The notes under the pieces are model-generated. The model worked only from the letters and a program-made list of their open reading frames with translations, was not told the DNA's origin and did not search any database. Of a DNA stretch of 64,000 nt, positions 54,822-61,928 are shown piece by piece. This stretch comes from Nocardioides jishulii (GTDB lineage Bacteria > Actinomycetota > Actinomycetes > Propionibacteriales > Nocardioidaceae), in contig NZ_CP040748.1 of NCBI RefSeq assembly GCF_006007965.1, positions 3,286,001-3,350,000 of the forward strand. The letters run 5' to 3'. The position numbers were made by a program, and so were the translations under genes. Position 1 is the first letter of the stretch, and each line of letters begins with the position of its first letter.

Positions 54822-55124
54822 GTGATCTTCAAGCGCGTGGGAGACGGTCGGCCCTACCCCGACCACCAGCTGTCCTCGCGCGCCTGGGCGGCGATCCCGC
54901 CCAGCCAGGTCAGGCTCGACCAGCTGGTCACCACCAAGGACACGCTCCAGCTCGCCGCGCTGCTGGACGAGGACTCCACCTTCTACGGCGACCTCTTCGC
55001 CCACGTGGTCCTCTGGAAGGGCGAGCTCTACCTGGAGGACGGGTTGCACCGGGCGCTGAGGGCCGCGCTCCACCAGCGCAGCGTCCTGCACGCGCGCGTC
55101 CACGTCATCGAGGGGGACGACTGA
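54822..55124 (+). CDS. conserved actinobacterial small protein
   Basis: A 100-residue soluble protein: IFKRVGDGRPYPDH, then WAAIPPSQVRLDQLVTTK, FYGDLFAHVVLWKGELYLEDG and LHRALRAALHQRSVLHARV. The ending (a strand, then D-G-x-H-R and an alanine-rich helix) looks like the ParB/sulfiredoxin-type core, but this is only suggestive; databases sometimes label similar proteins as VapB-like. GTG 54822 fits the leaderless rule. The stop overlaps the next ATG (TGATG). Confidence 0.65.
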   Translation: MIFKRVGDGRPYPDHQLSSRAWAAIPPSQVRLDQLVTTKDTLQLAALLDEDSTFYGDLFAHVVLWKGELYLEDGLHRALRAALHQRSVLHARVHVIEGDD

Positions 55125-55645
55125 TGTCCACCCCCACGAGTGCACGACTCACCCTGACCGTTCTGGTGGCCATCACGGCGCTGGCTGCCGTGGTGGGCTG
55201 GTTCGCCATGACCAGGCCGTTCCCCACGACCGAGGACCTCCCACCCTGCGTGGAGACCCGCATCGCTGACAGACAGGAGGTCTTCCCGGCGCAGGTGACC
55301 GTGAGCGTGTACAACGCCAGCAGCCGCAACGGACTGGCGGGACGCACCATGGGTGACCTGACCGGTCGCGGCTTCGTGGCGGCGCGCACCGGCAACGTGG
55401 ACAAGAAGGTTCGCGGCGTACAGATCTGGGCCGACAACGCCAAGAACCCTGCGGTCGCGCTGGTCCGGGCACAGTTCCGCAAGGCCAAGGTCGTCAAGGG
55501 CGAAGCCCTCGGGCCCGGCGTGGTGGTCGTGGTCGGCGACGGCAGCGTCCCGCTGCGCGACGTGGGCAAGGCGCCGACGTCGGTGAAGTCCACCGGACCG
55601 GCGACGATCTGCAGCCCGCCCGGCGCCGCCGACACCCCTGCCTGA
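55124..55645 (+). CDS. LytR C-terminal-domain envelope protein
   Basis: A 173-residue protein with one membrane anchor (about 9-30, LTVLVAITALAAVVGWFAM) and an extracytoplasmic LytR_C domain (about 58-150: VTVSVYNASSRNGLAGRTM, VQIWADNAKNPAVALV). The domain occurs alone or behind LytR-CpsA-Psr ligases that attach wall polymers. It is co-translated with the preceding small gene. The exact role is unknown. Confidence 0.85.
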   Translation: MSTPTSARLTLTVLVAITALAAVVGWFAMTRPFPTTEDLPPCVETRIADRQEVFPAQVTVSVYNASSRNGLAGRTMGDLTGRGFVAARTGNVDKKVRGVQIWADNAKNPAVALVRAQFRKAKVVKGEALGPGVVVVVGDGSVPLRDVGKAPTSVKSTGPATICSPPGAADTPA

Positions 55646-55684
55646 GGCGGGCGCGACCGCGCTCCCGGGCGACCCGACCAGCGC

Positions 55685-57049
55685 TCACACCAGGTCGTGC
55701 ACGAACTCCGACAGCTGCGTGAGGTTGCGACACTCTGTCATCGGCACGATCTCGCCGTAGACCGGCGCCGCCGAGTCGCCGGCTCCCCAGTGGCGCCTGT
55801 GCTCGGGGTTCAGCCAGATGGTGCGGCGTGACCTGGCGACCATGTCGGCCAGGACGTCCTCGGAGAGGTGGCGGTAGTTGGAGCGGGCGTCACCGAGGAT
55901 CAGCAGGGTGCTGCGGGGCCCGAGAGCGTCGGCGTGCTCCTCGACGAAACGGGTGAACGCCGCCCCGTAGTTCGTCCGCCCGAAGCGGGCGGCGTGAGCG
56001 CTGCGCGAGGCGAGCTCGGCGAAGACGTCCCCCGGGTCGGCCCCGGGCCGGAAGACGTCGGTCACCTCATGGATGTCGTCGACGAAGGTGAACGCACGCA
56101 CCTTGGTGAACTGCTCGCGCAGGGCGAAGACCAGCATCAGCGTGAACTGCGCGAAGTTGGCGACCGAGCCCGACACGTCGCACAGCACCACGAGCTCGCT
56201 GCGATGGGGCCGCTTCGGCTTGTGGTGCGTCTCGAGCGGCACCCCGCCGGTGGCCAGCGACGACCGGACCGTACGGCGGAAGTCCAACGTCCCACGACGT
56301 CGGGAGTGCTTCTCCTTGGTCAGCCGGGACGCGAGCTTGCGGGCGAGCGGGAAGAGCGCCCGCCGCAGCTCCTCCAGGTCGGCCTGGCGCGCCGAGGTGA
56401 ATTCCAGCCTCTCGATCGTGGGCCGCAGCGTGGTCCGGGCCAGCTCGCCCAGGTCGCGCTCGGCGGCAAGGCGGCGCAGTGCCTCGGCCTCGACCTGCGT
56501 ACGAAAGCTCTGGACACGGGCCCTGGCCTCCTCGCCGGCCTCCTCCACAGCCATCCCCTGGCCCACCAGGGCATCGACGAGACGGTCGACCAGCTCGTCC
56601 GGCGCGACCCGTCGCAGGGTGTTGTAGGGCGACCAGCCGGTCTGTCCCGGCGCGCGACCCGGCATGCGTCCGAAGCGGCCCATCGCCTCGGTGGCCATCT
56701 CGGGGCTCTCCTCGGGCGGACCGTCGGACATCCTCGCGGCCAACCGTTCGCGGAAGTCGCGGAGCTGCCGGGCGGAGTCGCGCAGTCCGGTCTCGTCCTC
56801 GAGCGGTTCGGCGGCGGCGCCCTCACCGACGAGCCGGGGGAACCACAGGTCGAAGAGGGCGTCGAAGGTGACCCGCTGCGTGTGGCGCTTGACCACGGTG
56901 GCCGCGTAGACCGTACGGACGGTCTCCCGGTCGTCCCATCCCACCGCGCCCAGCGCCGCCACGGCGTCGAGCCCCTCCGCGAGCGAGACGGAGAGTCCGG
57001 CCTCGCGCAGGGCCTCGACGAAGCCGAGGTGGCGGTCCAGCAGCGACAT
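55685..57049 (-). CDS. VWA-domain (CoxE-like) protein
   Basis: A 454-residue soluble protein. The N-terminal two thirds are helical; the von Willebrand A domain begins at about 250 with the metal site LCDVSGSVANFAQF (D-x-S-x-S) and goes on to LLILGDARSNY and a conserved end LWLNPE-like segment (TIWLNPEHRRHWG). CoxE/ViaA proteins pair with MoxR ATPases to insert metals or remodel complexes. It lies nine bases after the USP gene and shares a transcript with the MoxR gene. Confidence 0.88.
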   Translation of the reverse strand: MSLLDRHLGFVEALREAGLSVSLAEGLDAVAALGAVGWDDRETVRTVYAATVVKRHTQRVTFDALFDLWFPRLVGEGAAAEPLEDETGLRDSARQLRDFRERLAARMSDGPPEESPEMATEAMGRFGRMPGRAPGQTGWSPYNTLRRVAPDELVDRLVDALVGQGMAVEEAGEEARARVQSFRTQVEAEALRRLAAERDLGELARTTLRPTIERLEFTSARQADLEELRRALFPLARKLASRLTKEKHSRRRGTLDFRRTVRSSLATGGVPLETHHKPKRPHRSELVVLCDVSGSVANFAQFTLMLVFALREQFTKVRAFTFVDDIHEVTDVFRPGADPGDVFAELASRSAHAARFGRTNYGAAFTRFVEEHADALGPRSTLLILGDARSNYRHLSEDVLADMVARSRRTIWLNPEHRRHWGAGDSAAPVYGEIVPMTECRNLTQLSEFVHDLV

Positions 57050-57058
57050 GGAGGAAGG

Positions 57059-57928
57059 TCAGGCAGGAATGACGGCGACGGGGATCGAGGAGTGGTGGAG
57101 CACGCTGCGCGCCACGGAGCCGAGCGCGAACCCACTCAGGCGCTCCTTGGCGTCACGCCCCAGCACCAGCAGCTGCGCCTCGGCCGCGTGCTCCAGCAGG
57201 TGACGGGCGGGCTGGCCCACGAGCTGGACGACCTCGACGTCGACGCCGGGGAACTCACTCGCCATCTGGTCGAGGCGCGCCTTGAACTCGCCTCCCGCCG
57301 TGGCTGCCCAGTCGTCGAAGGCGCTGATGTAGACGCCGGAGTCGCCGGTCAGCGCGGGGTGCGGCTCCCAGACCTGGACGGCGGTGAGCGACACCCCGCG
57401 CTCGCTCGCCATGGCGAAGGCGAAGTGCAGTCCGGCGCCGTGGTCCTTGTCCACGTCGACACCGACGACGACCGGCGCGTCGAGGCGGCTCTGCGCGTCC
57501 CAGCCGTCAGGTACGACGACGACGGGCGTGGCAGCGCGTCCGGCGACGGCGATGGAGGTGGACCCCATCACCAGACGACCGAGGGCGCCCAGGCCACGCT
57601 TGCCCATGACGAGGAGGTCGTGCTCCTCGGCCAGCTCCTGGATCACCGGGACGGGGTGGCCGGTGACGAGGGTCGTCGAGACGCGGACGTCCTCCAACGT
57701 CTCCGTGGCGCGCGCCACGGCGGCCTGGACGACCGGCACGAGGTACTCGGTCGGCGAGATCTCGGGGACGTACGAACCGATGACCTCGTAGGGCTCGGCC
57801 ACGGTGACGATGACGAGATCGGCACCGGTCCGGTCGGCCTGCATCACCGCCCAGCTGATGGCTGCCACGTTGGCGTCCGAGCCGTCGACGGCAACGGCGA
57901 CGGTGGGCGTGGTGGGGGAGTCAGTCAT
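57059..57928 (-). CDS. tandem-domain universal stress protein
   Basis: A 289-residue protein with two USP domains (about 8-145 and 155-288). Each shows an early aspartate strand (VAVAVDGSDANVAAI; PVVVGVDVDKDHGAG) and a C-terminal nucleotide loop (GLGALGRLVMGSTSIAV; LSGFALGSVARSVLHHS). Such proteins bind ATP and are induced by hypoxia or stress in mycobacteria. ATG overlaps the MoxR stop (ATGA), and AGGAGGAACC precedes it. Confidence 0.9.
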   Translation of the reverse strand: MTDSPTTPTVAVAVDGSDANVAAISWAVMQADRTGADLVIVTVAEPYEVIGSYVPEISPTEYLVPVVQAAVARATETLEDVRVSTTLVTGHPVPVIQELAEEHDLLVMGKRGLGALGRLVMGSTSIAVAGRAATPVVVVPDGWDAQSRLDAPVVVGVDVDKDHGAGLHFAFAMASERGVSLTAVQVWEPHPALTGDSGVYISAFDDWAATAGGEFKARLDQMASEFPGVDVEVVQLVGQPARHLLEHAAEAQLLVLGRDAKERLSGFALGSVARSVLHHSSIPVAVIPA

Positions 57929-58803
57929 CGGTTCCTCCTGTGTGATTTGAGTTCGCGCACGGCCTTGTCGAGGTCGGACGCATGCTTGAGGACCACACCG
58001 AGCGTGGCCGCCACGGCGTCCTCGTCGAGCTGCCCGATCTCGAGGGCGACGAGGGTCCGCGCCCAGTCGATCGTCTCGGCGATCGACGGAGCCTTCTTGA
58101 GGTCGAGGTCACGCAGGCGCCCCACCGCCTCGACGACCTGGCGGGCGACCGCCTCGTCGACCTCGGGAACCTGCCCCATCACGATCTCGCGCTCACGCTC
58201 GAGGTCGGGGTAGTCGAGGTGGAGGTAGAGGCAGCGCCGCTTCACCGCTTCGGACAGCTCACGGGTCGCGTTGGAGGTCAGTACGACGAAGGGGCGTCGG
58301 GTGGCGGTGATGGTGCCGAGCTCGGGGATCGTCACCTGGAAGTCGCTGAGCACCTCGAGCAGCAGGCCCTCGACCTCCACGTCGGTCTTGTCCACCTCGT
58401 CGATCAGCAGCACCGTCGGCTCCTCGCGCCGGATGGCACTGAGCAGCGGGCGGGTGAGCAGGAACTCCTCGTCGAAGATGTCGTCGTGCGTGCTGGACCA
58501 GTCCTGGTCCCCGCCGGCGGCCTGGATGCGCAACAGCTGCTTCTTGTAGTTCCACTCGTAGAGCGCCCGCGCCTCGTCCAGGCCCTCGTAGCACTGCAGG
58601 CGTACGAGGTCGGCGCCGCAGGCCCGCGCCACGGCCTTGGCGAGCTCCGTCTTGCCGACCCCGGCAGGACCCTCGAGGAGCAGCGGCTTCTCCAGCGCGC
58701 CGGTCAGGAAGGTGGTCGTCGCGGTCGCCGCGTCGGCGAGGTAGCCGGCGGCCCGCAACCGCTCGCCCGCGTCACCGGGGGACGAGAACCATGGCTGCCT
58801 CAT
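57925..58803 (-). CDS. MoxR-family AAA+ ATPase
   Basis: A 292-residue AAA+ ATPase. Walker A GPAGVGKTELAKAVA (about 44-58), Walker B LLIDEVDKTD (about 132-141) and sensor 1 VLTSNATRELS (about 172). It works as a chaperone with VWA partners; the partner is probably the CoxE-like gene two positions downstream. ATG 58803 has TAGTGT six bases upstream, so the operon MoxR-USP-VWA should start leaderless. Confidence 0.92.
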   Translation of the reverse strand: MRQPWFSSPGDAGERLRAAGYLADAATATTTFLTGALEKPLLLEGPAGVGKTELAKAVARACGADLVRLQCYEGLDEARALYEWNYKKQLLRIQAAGGDQDWSSTHDDIFDEEFLLTRPLLSAIRREEPTVLLIDEVDKTDVEVEGLLLEVLSDFQVTIPELGTITATRRPFVVLTSNATRELSEAVKRRCLYLHLDYPDLEREREIVMGQVPEVDEAVARQVVEAVGRLRDLDLKKAPSIAETIDWARTLVALEIGQLDEDAVAATLGVVLKHASDLDKAVRELKSHRRNR

Positions 58804-58809
58804 GGGGCC

Positions 58810-58815
58810 ACACTA
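58810..58815 (-). promoter_or_regulatory. -10 hexamer TAGTGT, leaderless promoter of MoxR operon
   Basis: TAGTGT, six bases, then ATG 58803 on the minus strand. Confidence 0.6.
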
Positions 58816-58907
58816 GGACGTGCGTACGGATGCACGCCCCCGAGGCCGGGAGACCTCACTCACACGCGGCGGCTAGGCTCACAGCTCCCAGCGACGAAGG
58901 AGTCGGA

Positions 58908-59222
58908 ATGACGAACGACCACGACCACGAAGAGGCAGTCCTCAGCATTGCCGCCCAGATGATCGCCGACGAGTCCGCTGAGCACGTCGCGACCGTCAGC
59001 CACCGGACCCCGGGTCTCCACCTCGAGCTCATTGACCTCAGCGCGGGCCTTCCCGCCGACGAGGACGACGAGTGGGACTTCGACCTCCCCGCCGACCTCG
59101 GCCTCAAGATCCTGCTCGGCGGCGTCGACCCCGAGGTCTCCGTGCAGCTGCTTCGCGCGGCGGCGGACTACCTCGAGGAAGCCATCGAGGAAGGCATCGA
59201 CGACGACGAGGACGACGACTGA
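58908..59222 (+). CDS. acidic hypothetical protein, 104 residues
   Basis: A soluble, very acidic protein (MTNDHDHEEAVLSIAAQMIA, then DEWDFDLPADLGLKILLGGV and an aspartate/glutamate tail). The centre is helix-rich; the tail is probably disordered. No family recognised. GAAGGAG precedes ATG 58908 and TAGGCT lies at 58873-58878, so this mRNA has a ~25-base leader. A terminator follows. Confidence 0.6.
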   Translation: MTNDHDHEEAVLSIAAQMIADESAEHVATVSHRTPGLHLELIDLSAGLPADEDDEWDFDLPADLGLKILLGGVDPEVSVQLLRAAADYLEEAIEEGIDDDEDDD

Positions 59223-59247
59223 GTCGTCACCCTCGCACGACTGACAA

Positions 59248-59280
59248 CGAAGCCCCCGGTCCTCAGGACCGGGGGCTTCG
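59248..59280. terminator. strong hairpin terminator
   Basis: A perfect 16-bp inverted repeat (59248-59263 with 59265-59280) between the acidic protein gene and the convergent tRNA-Ser. Confidence 0.85.
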
Positions 59281-59307
59281 CCGTTGTCACCCGGCCGTCC
59301 GGGTGGG

Positions 59308-59395
59308 TGGCAGAGGGGGCGGGATTCGAACCCGCGGTAGGTCTCCCTACGACCGCTTTCAAGGCGGTTCCGATCGGCCGCTCCGGCACCCCTCC
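59308..59395 (-). tRNA. tRNA-Ser (anticodon TGA)
   Basis: An 88-base class II tRNA with CCA encoded: anticodon loop CTTGAAA giving TGA, long variable arm, T-arm GGGTTCGAATCCC. The acceptor is GGAGGGG with CCCCTCT, leaving a G1-U72 wobble pair. TAGAAT (59424-59429) is a likely -10 with a 28-base leader. Confidence 0.95.
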
Positions 59396-59545
59396 TGGGC
59401 GCCCCGAGGAGCGCTCGCGGAGCATTCTAGGCCGAGGGGCGCCGCGGCGTCCCACTCCGATCCACCCCGCGATCTCCTCGCGCGATCGCCTCGTACGCCT
59501 CACACCGGCCGACGAGCCGGTTTGGCGGAGCGCCCGGGCGTTGTG

Positions 59546-59551
59546 TTCAAT
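59546..59551 (+). promoter_or_regulatory. weak -10 TTCAAT, possible leaderless promoter
   Basis: TTCAAT, six bases, then GTG 59558; it deviates from TANNNT at the second base. Confidence 0.3.
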
Positions 59552-59557
59552 CGAGCC

Positions 59558-60007
59558 GTGGTGTCCGACTATCGATTCTCCCCAGCCCTGACCGCACGCC
59601 TCCTTGGCCTCACGATGCTGCTCATGGCCGTCGTCGTCGCCCTGGTGACCCTGGGCGTCGCCGTGGCCAACTGGCACAGCTCGGTGCTGCTGGTTCCGTG
59701 CATCGTCGTGATCGTGGTCGTCCTCGCCCTGATGGCCTGGACCAACGGGTGGGTGGTGCGCCTCAGCGACGAGGGCTACCAGGTCCGGCGCATCCGCAGC
59801 GTCGGCGTCCCCGCCGCCCGGTGGAAGGACGTCGAGGACGCGGTCACCAGCGAGCGGCTCGGCTCCCCCGTCCTGATCCTGCGCCTGCGTGACGGCGGTA
59901 CGACGACGATCCCCGTCGCCGCTCTCCACGTCGACCGCGAAGCTTTCGCCAACGCGGTGGCCGATCACCTCAACCGAGGCCACGGCATCCGCCCCCTGGG
60001 GGGCTGA
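59558..60007 (+). CDS. membrane protein with PH-like domain
   Basis: A 149-residue protein with two membrane helices (about 16-40 and 44-64) and a cytoplasmic beta-rich domain (about 65-147: WVVRLSDEGYQVRRIRSVGV, WKDVEDAV, LILRLRDGGTTTIPVAAL) resembling bacterial PH (YdbS/DUF2244-like) domains. Function unknown. Tandem GTG codons at 59558 and 59561 are both possible starts. Confidence 0.65.
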   Translation: MVSDYRFSPALTARLLGLTMLLMAVVVALVTLGVAVANWHSSVLLVPCIVVIVVVLALMAWTNGWVVRLSDEGYQVRRIRSVGVPAARWKDVEDAVTSERLGSPVLILRLRDGGTTTIPVAALHVDREAFANAVADHLNRGHGIRPLGG

Positions 60008-60050
60008 TTGGCGACCGGGCAGGCTGCCTTGTAGCCTGTGGTCGCTGCAT

Positions 60051-60142
60051 GGAGGCGTCGCCTAGTCCGGTCTATGGCGCCCGCCTGCTAAGCGGGTTGA
60101 GGGTCAAACCTCTCGCGAGTTCAAATCTCGCCGCCTCCGCCA
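60051..60142 (+). tRNA. tRNA-Ser (anticodon GCT)
   Basis: A 92-base class II tRNA with CCA encoded: acceptor GGAGGCG with CGCCTCC, anticodon loop CTGCTAA giving GCT, long variable arm, T-arm AGTTCAAATCT. TAGCCT (60032-60037) is the -10 with a 13-base leader. Confidence 0.95.
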
Positions 60143-60145
60143 GTC

Positions 60146-60178
60146 AGACTCCGCCCGAGCGTTGCTCGGGCGGAGTCT
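60146..60178 (+). terminator. terminator of tRNA-Ser(GCT)
   Basis: A perfect 15-bp stem (60146-60160 with 60164-60178), loop GTT, just after the tRNA. Confidence 0.85.
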
Positions 60179-60310
60179 TCGCGTTGGAGGGTTCGTCGGC
60201 CCTTCTGCATGATCCTGCACGGCACCCGGGACGCACTCCCCCCTTGCGCCTGAGTCATGACTTCTGCCAGTTTGGGTACCTGGGAACGCCTGACTCGGCA
60301 TCCTCCCGGT

Positions 60311-60373
60311 TATACAACTTCGTGCATTGCAGGAAGTTGCAACGCGAATCCGGGTGACGAAAGTTCTTCGTCA
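60311..60373 (+). promoter_or_regulatory. promoter and two dyads before the secreted-peptide gene
   Basis: TATACA (60311-60316) is a likely -10. Directly on and after it lies CAACTTC-N11-GAAGTTG (60315-60339), and then TGACGAA-N5-TTCGTCA (60355-60373). The first suits a repressor or activator site; the second could be a leader hairpin. The leader would be ~110 bases long. Confidence 0.45.
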
Positions 60374-60431
60374 GCCAAGAATGAGACCAAGTAGGGAACC
60401 CCACCCCCGCTATCCCGAGAAGGTGACCACC

Positions 60432-60557
60432 ATGAAGATCGCCCGCGTCCTTGCCATCGCCGCCGTTGCTGCCCTCCTGAGCGTCAACGCCAGCACCGCC
60501 ACCGCCTACGCCAAGCTCGACACGAGCTGGGGCTACGTCACCGGCGGAGGCCGCTGA
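60432..60557 (+). CDS. 41-residue secreted peptide precursor
   Basis: ATG 60432 to a stop at 60555-60557, with GAGAAGGTG upstream. A classical signal sequence (MKIARVLAIAAVAALLSVNA, then STATAYA) has an A-Y-A cleavage site at about 27, leaving a mature peptide of only ~14 residues, KLDTSWGYVTGGGR. A perfect 18-bp terminator follows. The convergent neighbour encodes a TrmB/LuxR-like regulator, so a signalling role is a reasonable guess. It is not a known toxin, bacteriocin or lipoprotein by eye. Confidence 0.6.
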   Translation: MKIARVLAIAAVAALLSVNASTATAYAKLDTSWGYVTGGGR

Positions 60558-60641
60558 CCCCACGAGCACGCGAGGCCAGGTTCGTCCCGATCCCCCGTCG
60601 TTGACGTAACCACCACACCTCCGCCAAGGTTCGGTCTCGCG

Positions 60642-60681
60642 AGGACGACGGCAGCGACCATCAGGTCGCTGCCGTCGTCCT
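60642..60681. terminator. 18-bp hairpin terminator with T-run
   Basis: A perfect 18-bp stem (60642-60659 with 60664-60681), loop ATCA, followed by TTTTC-type bases on the plus strand. Confidence 0.9.
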
Positions 60682-60696
60682 TTTCACGTGCGTCTT

Positions 60697-60760
60697 CCCG
60701 GCGGTACGACGTCCCGGCGGTACGACGTCCCGCTCCGCCGGCCTGACGGGCGTACGACGT
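60697..60760. repeat. short direct repeats next to regulator stop
   Basis: A 16-base unit CCCGGCGGTACGACGT occurs twice head to tail (60697-60712, 60713-60728); a third partial copy ends GGGCGTACGACGT at about 60760. They lie just past the regulator's stop codon. Confidence 0.75.
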
Positions 60761-60761
60761 C

Positions 60762-61766
60762 TCAGTCGTCGCCCTCGGTGCCGTCGATGGCCTCCTGGCC
60801 GGAGACTCCGCGACGCCCCATCTCGTAGCCGAGCTGGAACCGCGTCTGGGCCTCGAACTCGCCCTTCAGCTCGGAGACGTAGCCCGCGTAGGTCCGCGGG
60901 CTCACCCCCAGCCGCTTGGCGCTGGCGGGGTCGGCGTAGCCGGCGATCAGCATCCTGATCGTCATGGCCCGCTGCTCGGCGGCGATGTCGCGGCTCACCG
61001 TGCTCTCGCGGTTGGCGAAGGGCCTGGCGCGCTCCCAGGTCCGCTCGAACATGTCGACCAGGTAGGCGACCATCGACGGCTCCCGCACGGCCAGGGCAAC
61101 GGCCAGCCCCTCGTGGCCCGGGACGACGGCGATCCGCCGGTCCACGACGATGAGTCGGTTGAAGAACTCGTCGAGCGTACGCACCTCCGCGCCGCGCGCG
61201 CTGACGGAGGCGACGTACTTGTGGGTGGTGCGGCTGCGGCGAGCGGAGTGCTGGTAGAGGGTGCGCATCTTGACGCCCCTGCCCAGGGCGGCGAGGTCGC
61301 GCTGGGTGGCGGCGGCCAGGGTGGTGGCGTTGCGCCCGGTCTGGGGCTGGGCGGTGAGGAGCTCGAACTCGGCATCGGCCACCACGGAGCCGATGAAGGG
61401 GTTGATCGCCTCGCCGCGCACCTCGGTGAAGGCGCCGGTGGCGACTCCCGGCGCCTTGCGCCACATGTGTCCGAGGCCGGTGAACGCCTGGGCCCACTGG
61501 GCCGACTCGGAGATCAGGGAGGCACCCTGCTGCCCCATCGGCGCGACCACGAGCGAGGAGACCGTGACGGGGTCGACCGGGACCATGCGGTCGCCCTCAG
61601 CGACGAGCAGCCCCATCCGTACGAGCAGGTCGAAGGCAGCCCTGGTCTCCTCGACGCCCAGACGGGGGTCGTCGACCGAGATGCTGCCCGTGGCGACCAC
61701 GGCCTCGTAGAGGGGTGTGGACACCCGCTCGAAGAGTTCCCGGTCCTCGGGTCCGTAGTGGGGCAA
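60762..61766 (-). CDS. TrmB-like / LuxR-type helix-turn-helix regulator
   Basis: A 334-residue regulator. The N-terminus resembles a TrmB winged helix (LYEAVVATGSISVDDPRLGV, about 18-37), the middle (about 90-255) is a possible ligand or phospholipase-like sensing domain, and the C-terminus is a LuxR-type helix-turn-helix (IRMLIAGYADPASAKRLGVS, then PRTYAGYVSELKGEFEAQTR, about 270-310). TTG 61766 is chosen because GGAGGG lies seven bases upstream; GTG 61829 is also in frame. It converges on the secreted-peptide gene. Confidence 0.7.
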   Translation of the reverse strand: MPHYGPEDRELFERVSTPLYEAVVATGSISVDDPRLGVEETRAAFDLLVRMGLLVAEGDRMVPVDPVTVSSLVVAPMGQQGASLISESAQWAQAFTGLGHMWRKAPGVATGAFTEVRGEAINPFIGSVVADAEFELLTAQPQTGRNATTLAAATQRDLAALGRGVKMRTLYQHSARRSRTTHKYVASVSARGAEVRTLDEFFNRLIVVDRRIAVVPGHEGLAVALAVREPSMVAYLVDMFERTWERARPFANRESTVSRDIAAEQRAMTIRMLIAGYADPASAKRLGVSPRTYAGYVSELKGEFEAQTRFQLGYEMGRRGVSGQEAIDGTEGDD

Positions 61767-61812
61767 CGGACGTCCCTCCGTCGTCGGAGTGCGCGGGGCG
61801 CGCGGCTGGCGC

Positions 61813-61826
61813 TGCAAATACTTGCA
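61813..61826. promoter_or_regulatory. TGCAA-N4-TTGCA palindrome before the regulator
   Basis: TGCAA (61813-61817), ATAC, TTGCA (61822-61826), 47 bases before the regulator start. The TTGCA half-site also occurs twice in the peptide gene's upstream region (around 60326-60342). Confidence 0.4.
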
Positions 61827-61864
61827 CACGGTTCTGACCGGCAGGAATCACATGAAAATGCAAC

Positions 61865-61894
61865 TGGCCCCGGACTCCGAGGAGTCCGGGGCCA
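61865..61894 (-). terminator. terminator of pckG
   Basis: A perfect 14-bp stem (61865-61878 with 61881-61894), 34 bases after the pckG stop. Confidence 0.85.
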
Positions 61895-61928
61895 GCCAGC
61901 AGAACGGGGTCCGCTCAGTGCGCGAGGA

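Noticed and set aside
55868..58213. A 781-codon plus-strand frame across the VWA and USP genes
   Set aside because: It is antisense to two recognisable genes and has shadow-type composition.
60697..60760. CRISPR array
   Set aside because: Only two full units with no spacers; the repeats directly abut.
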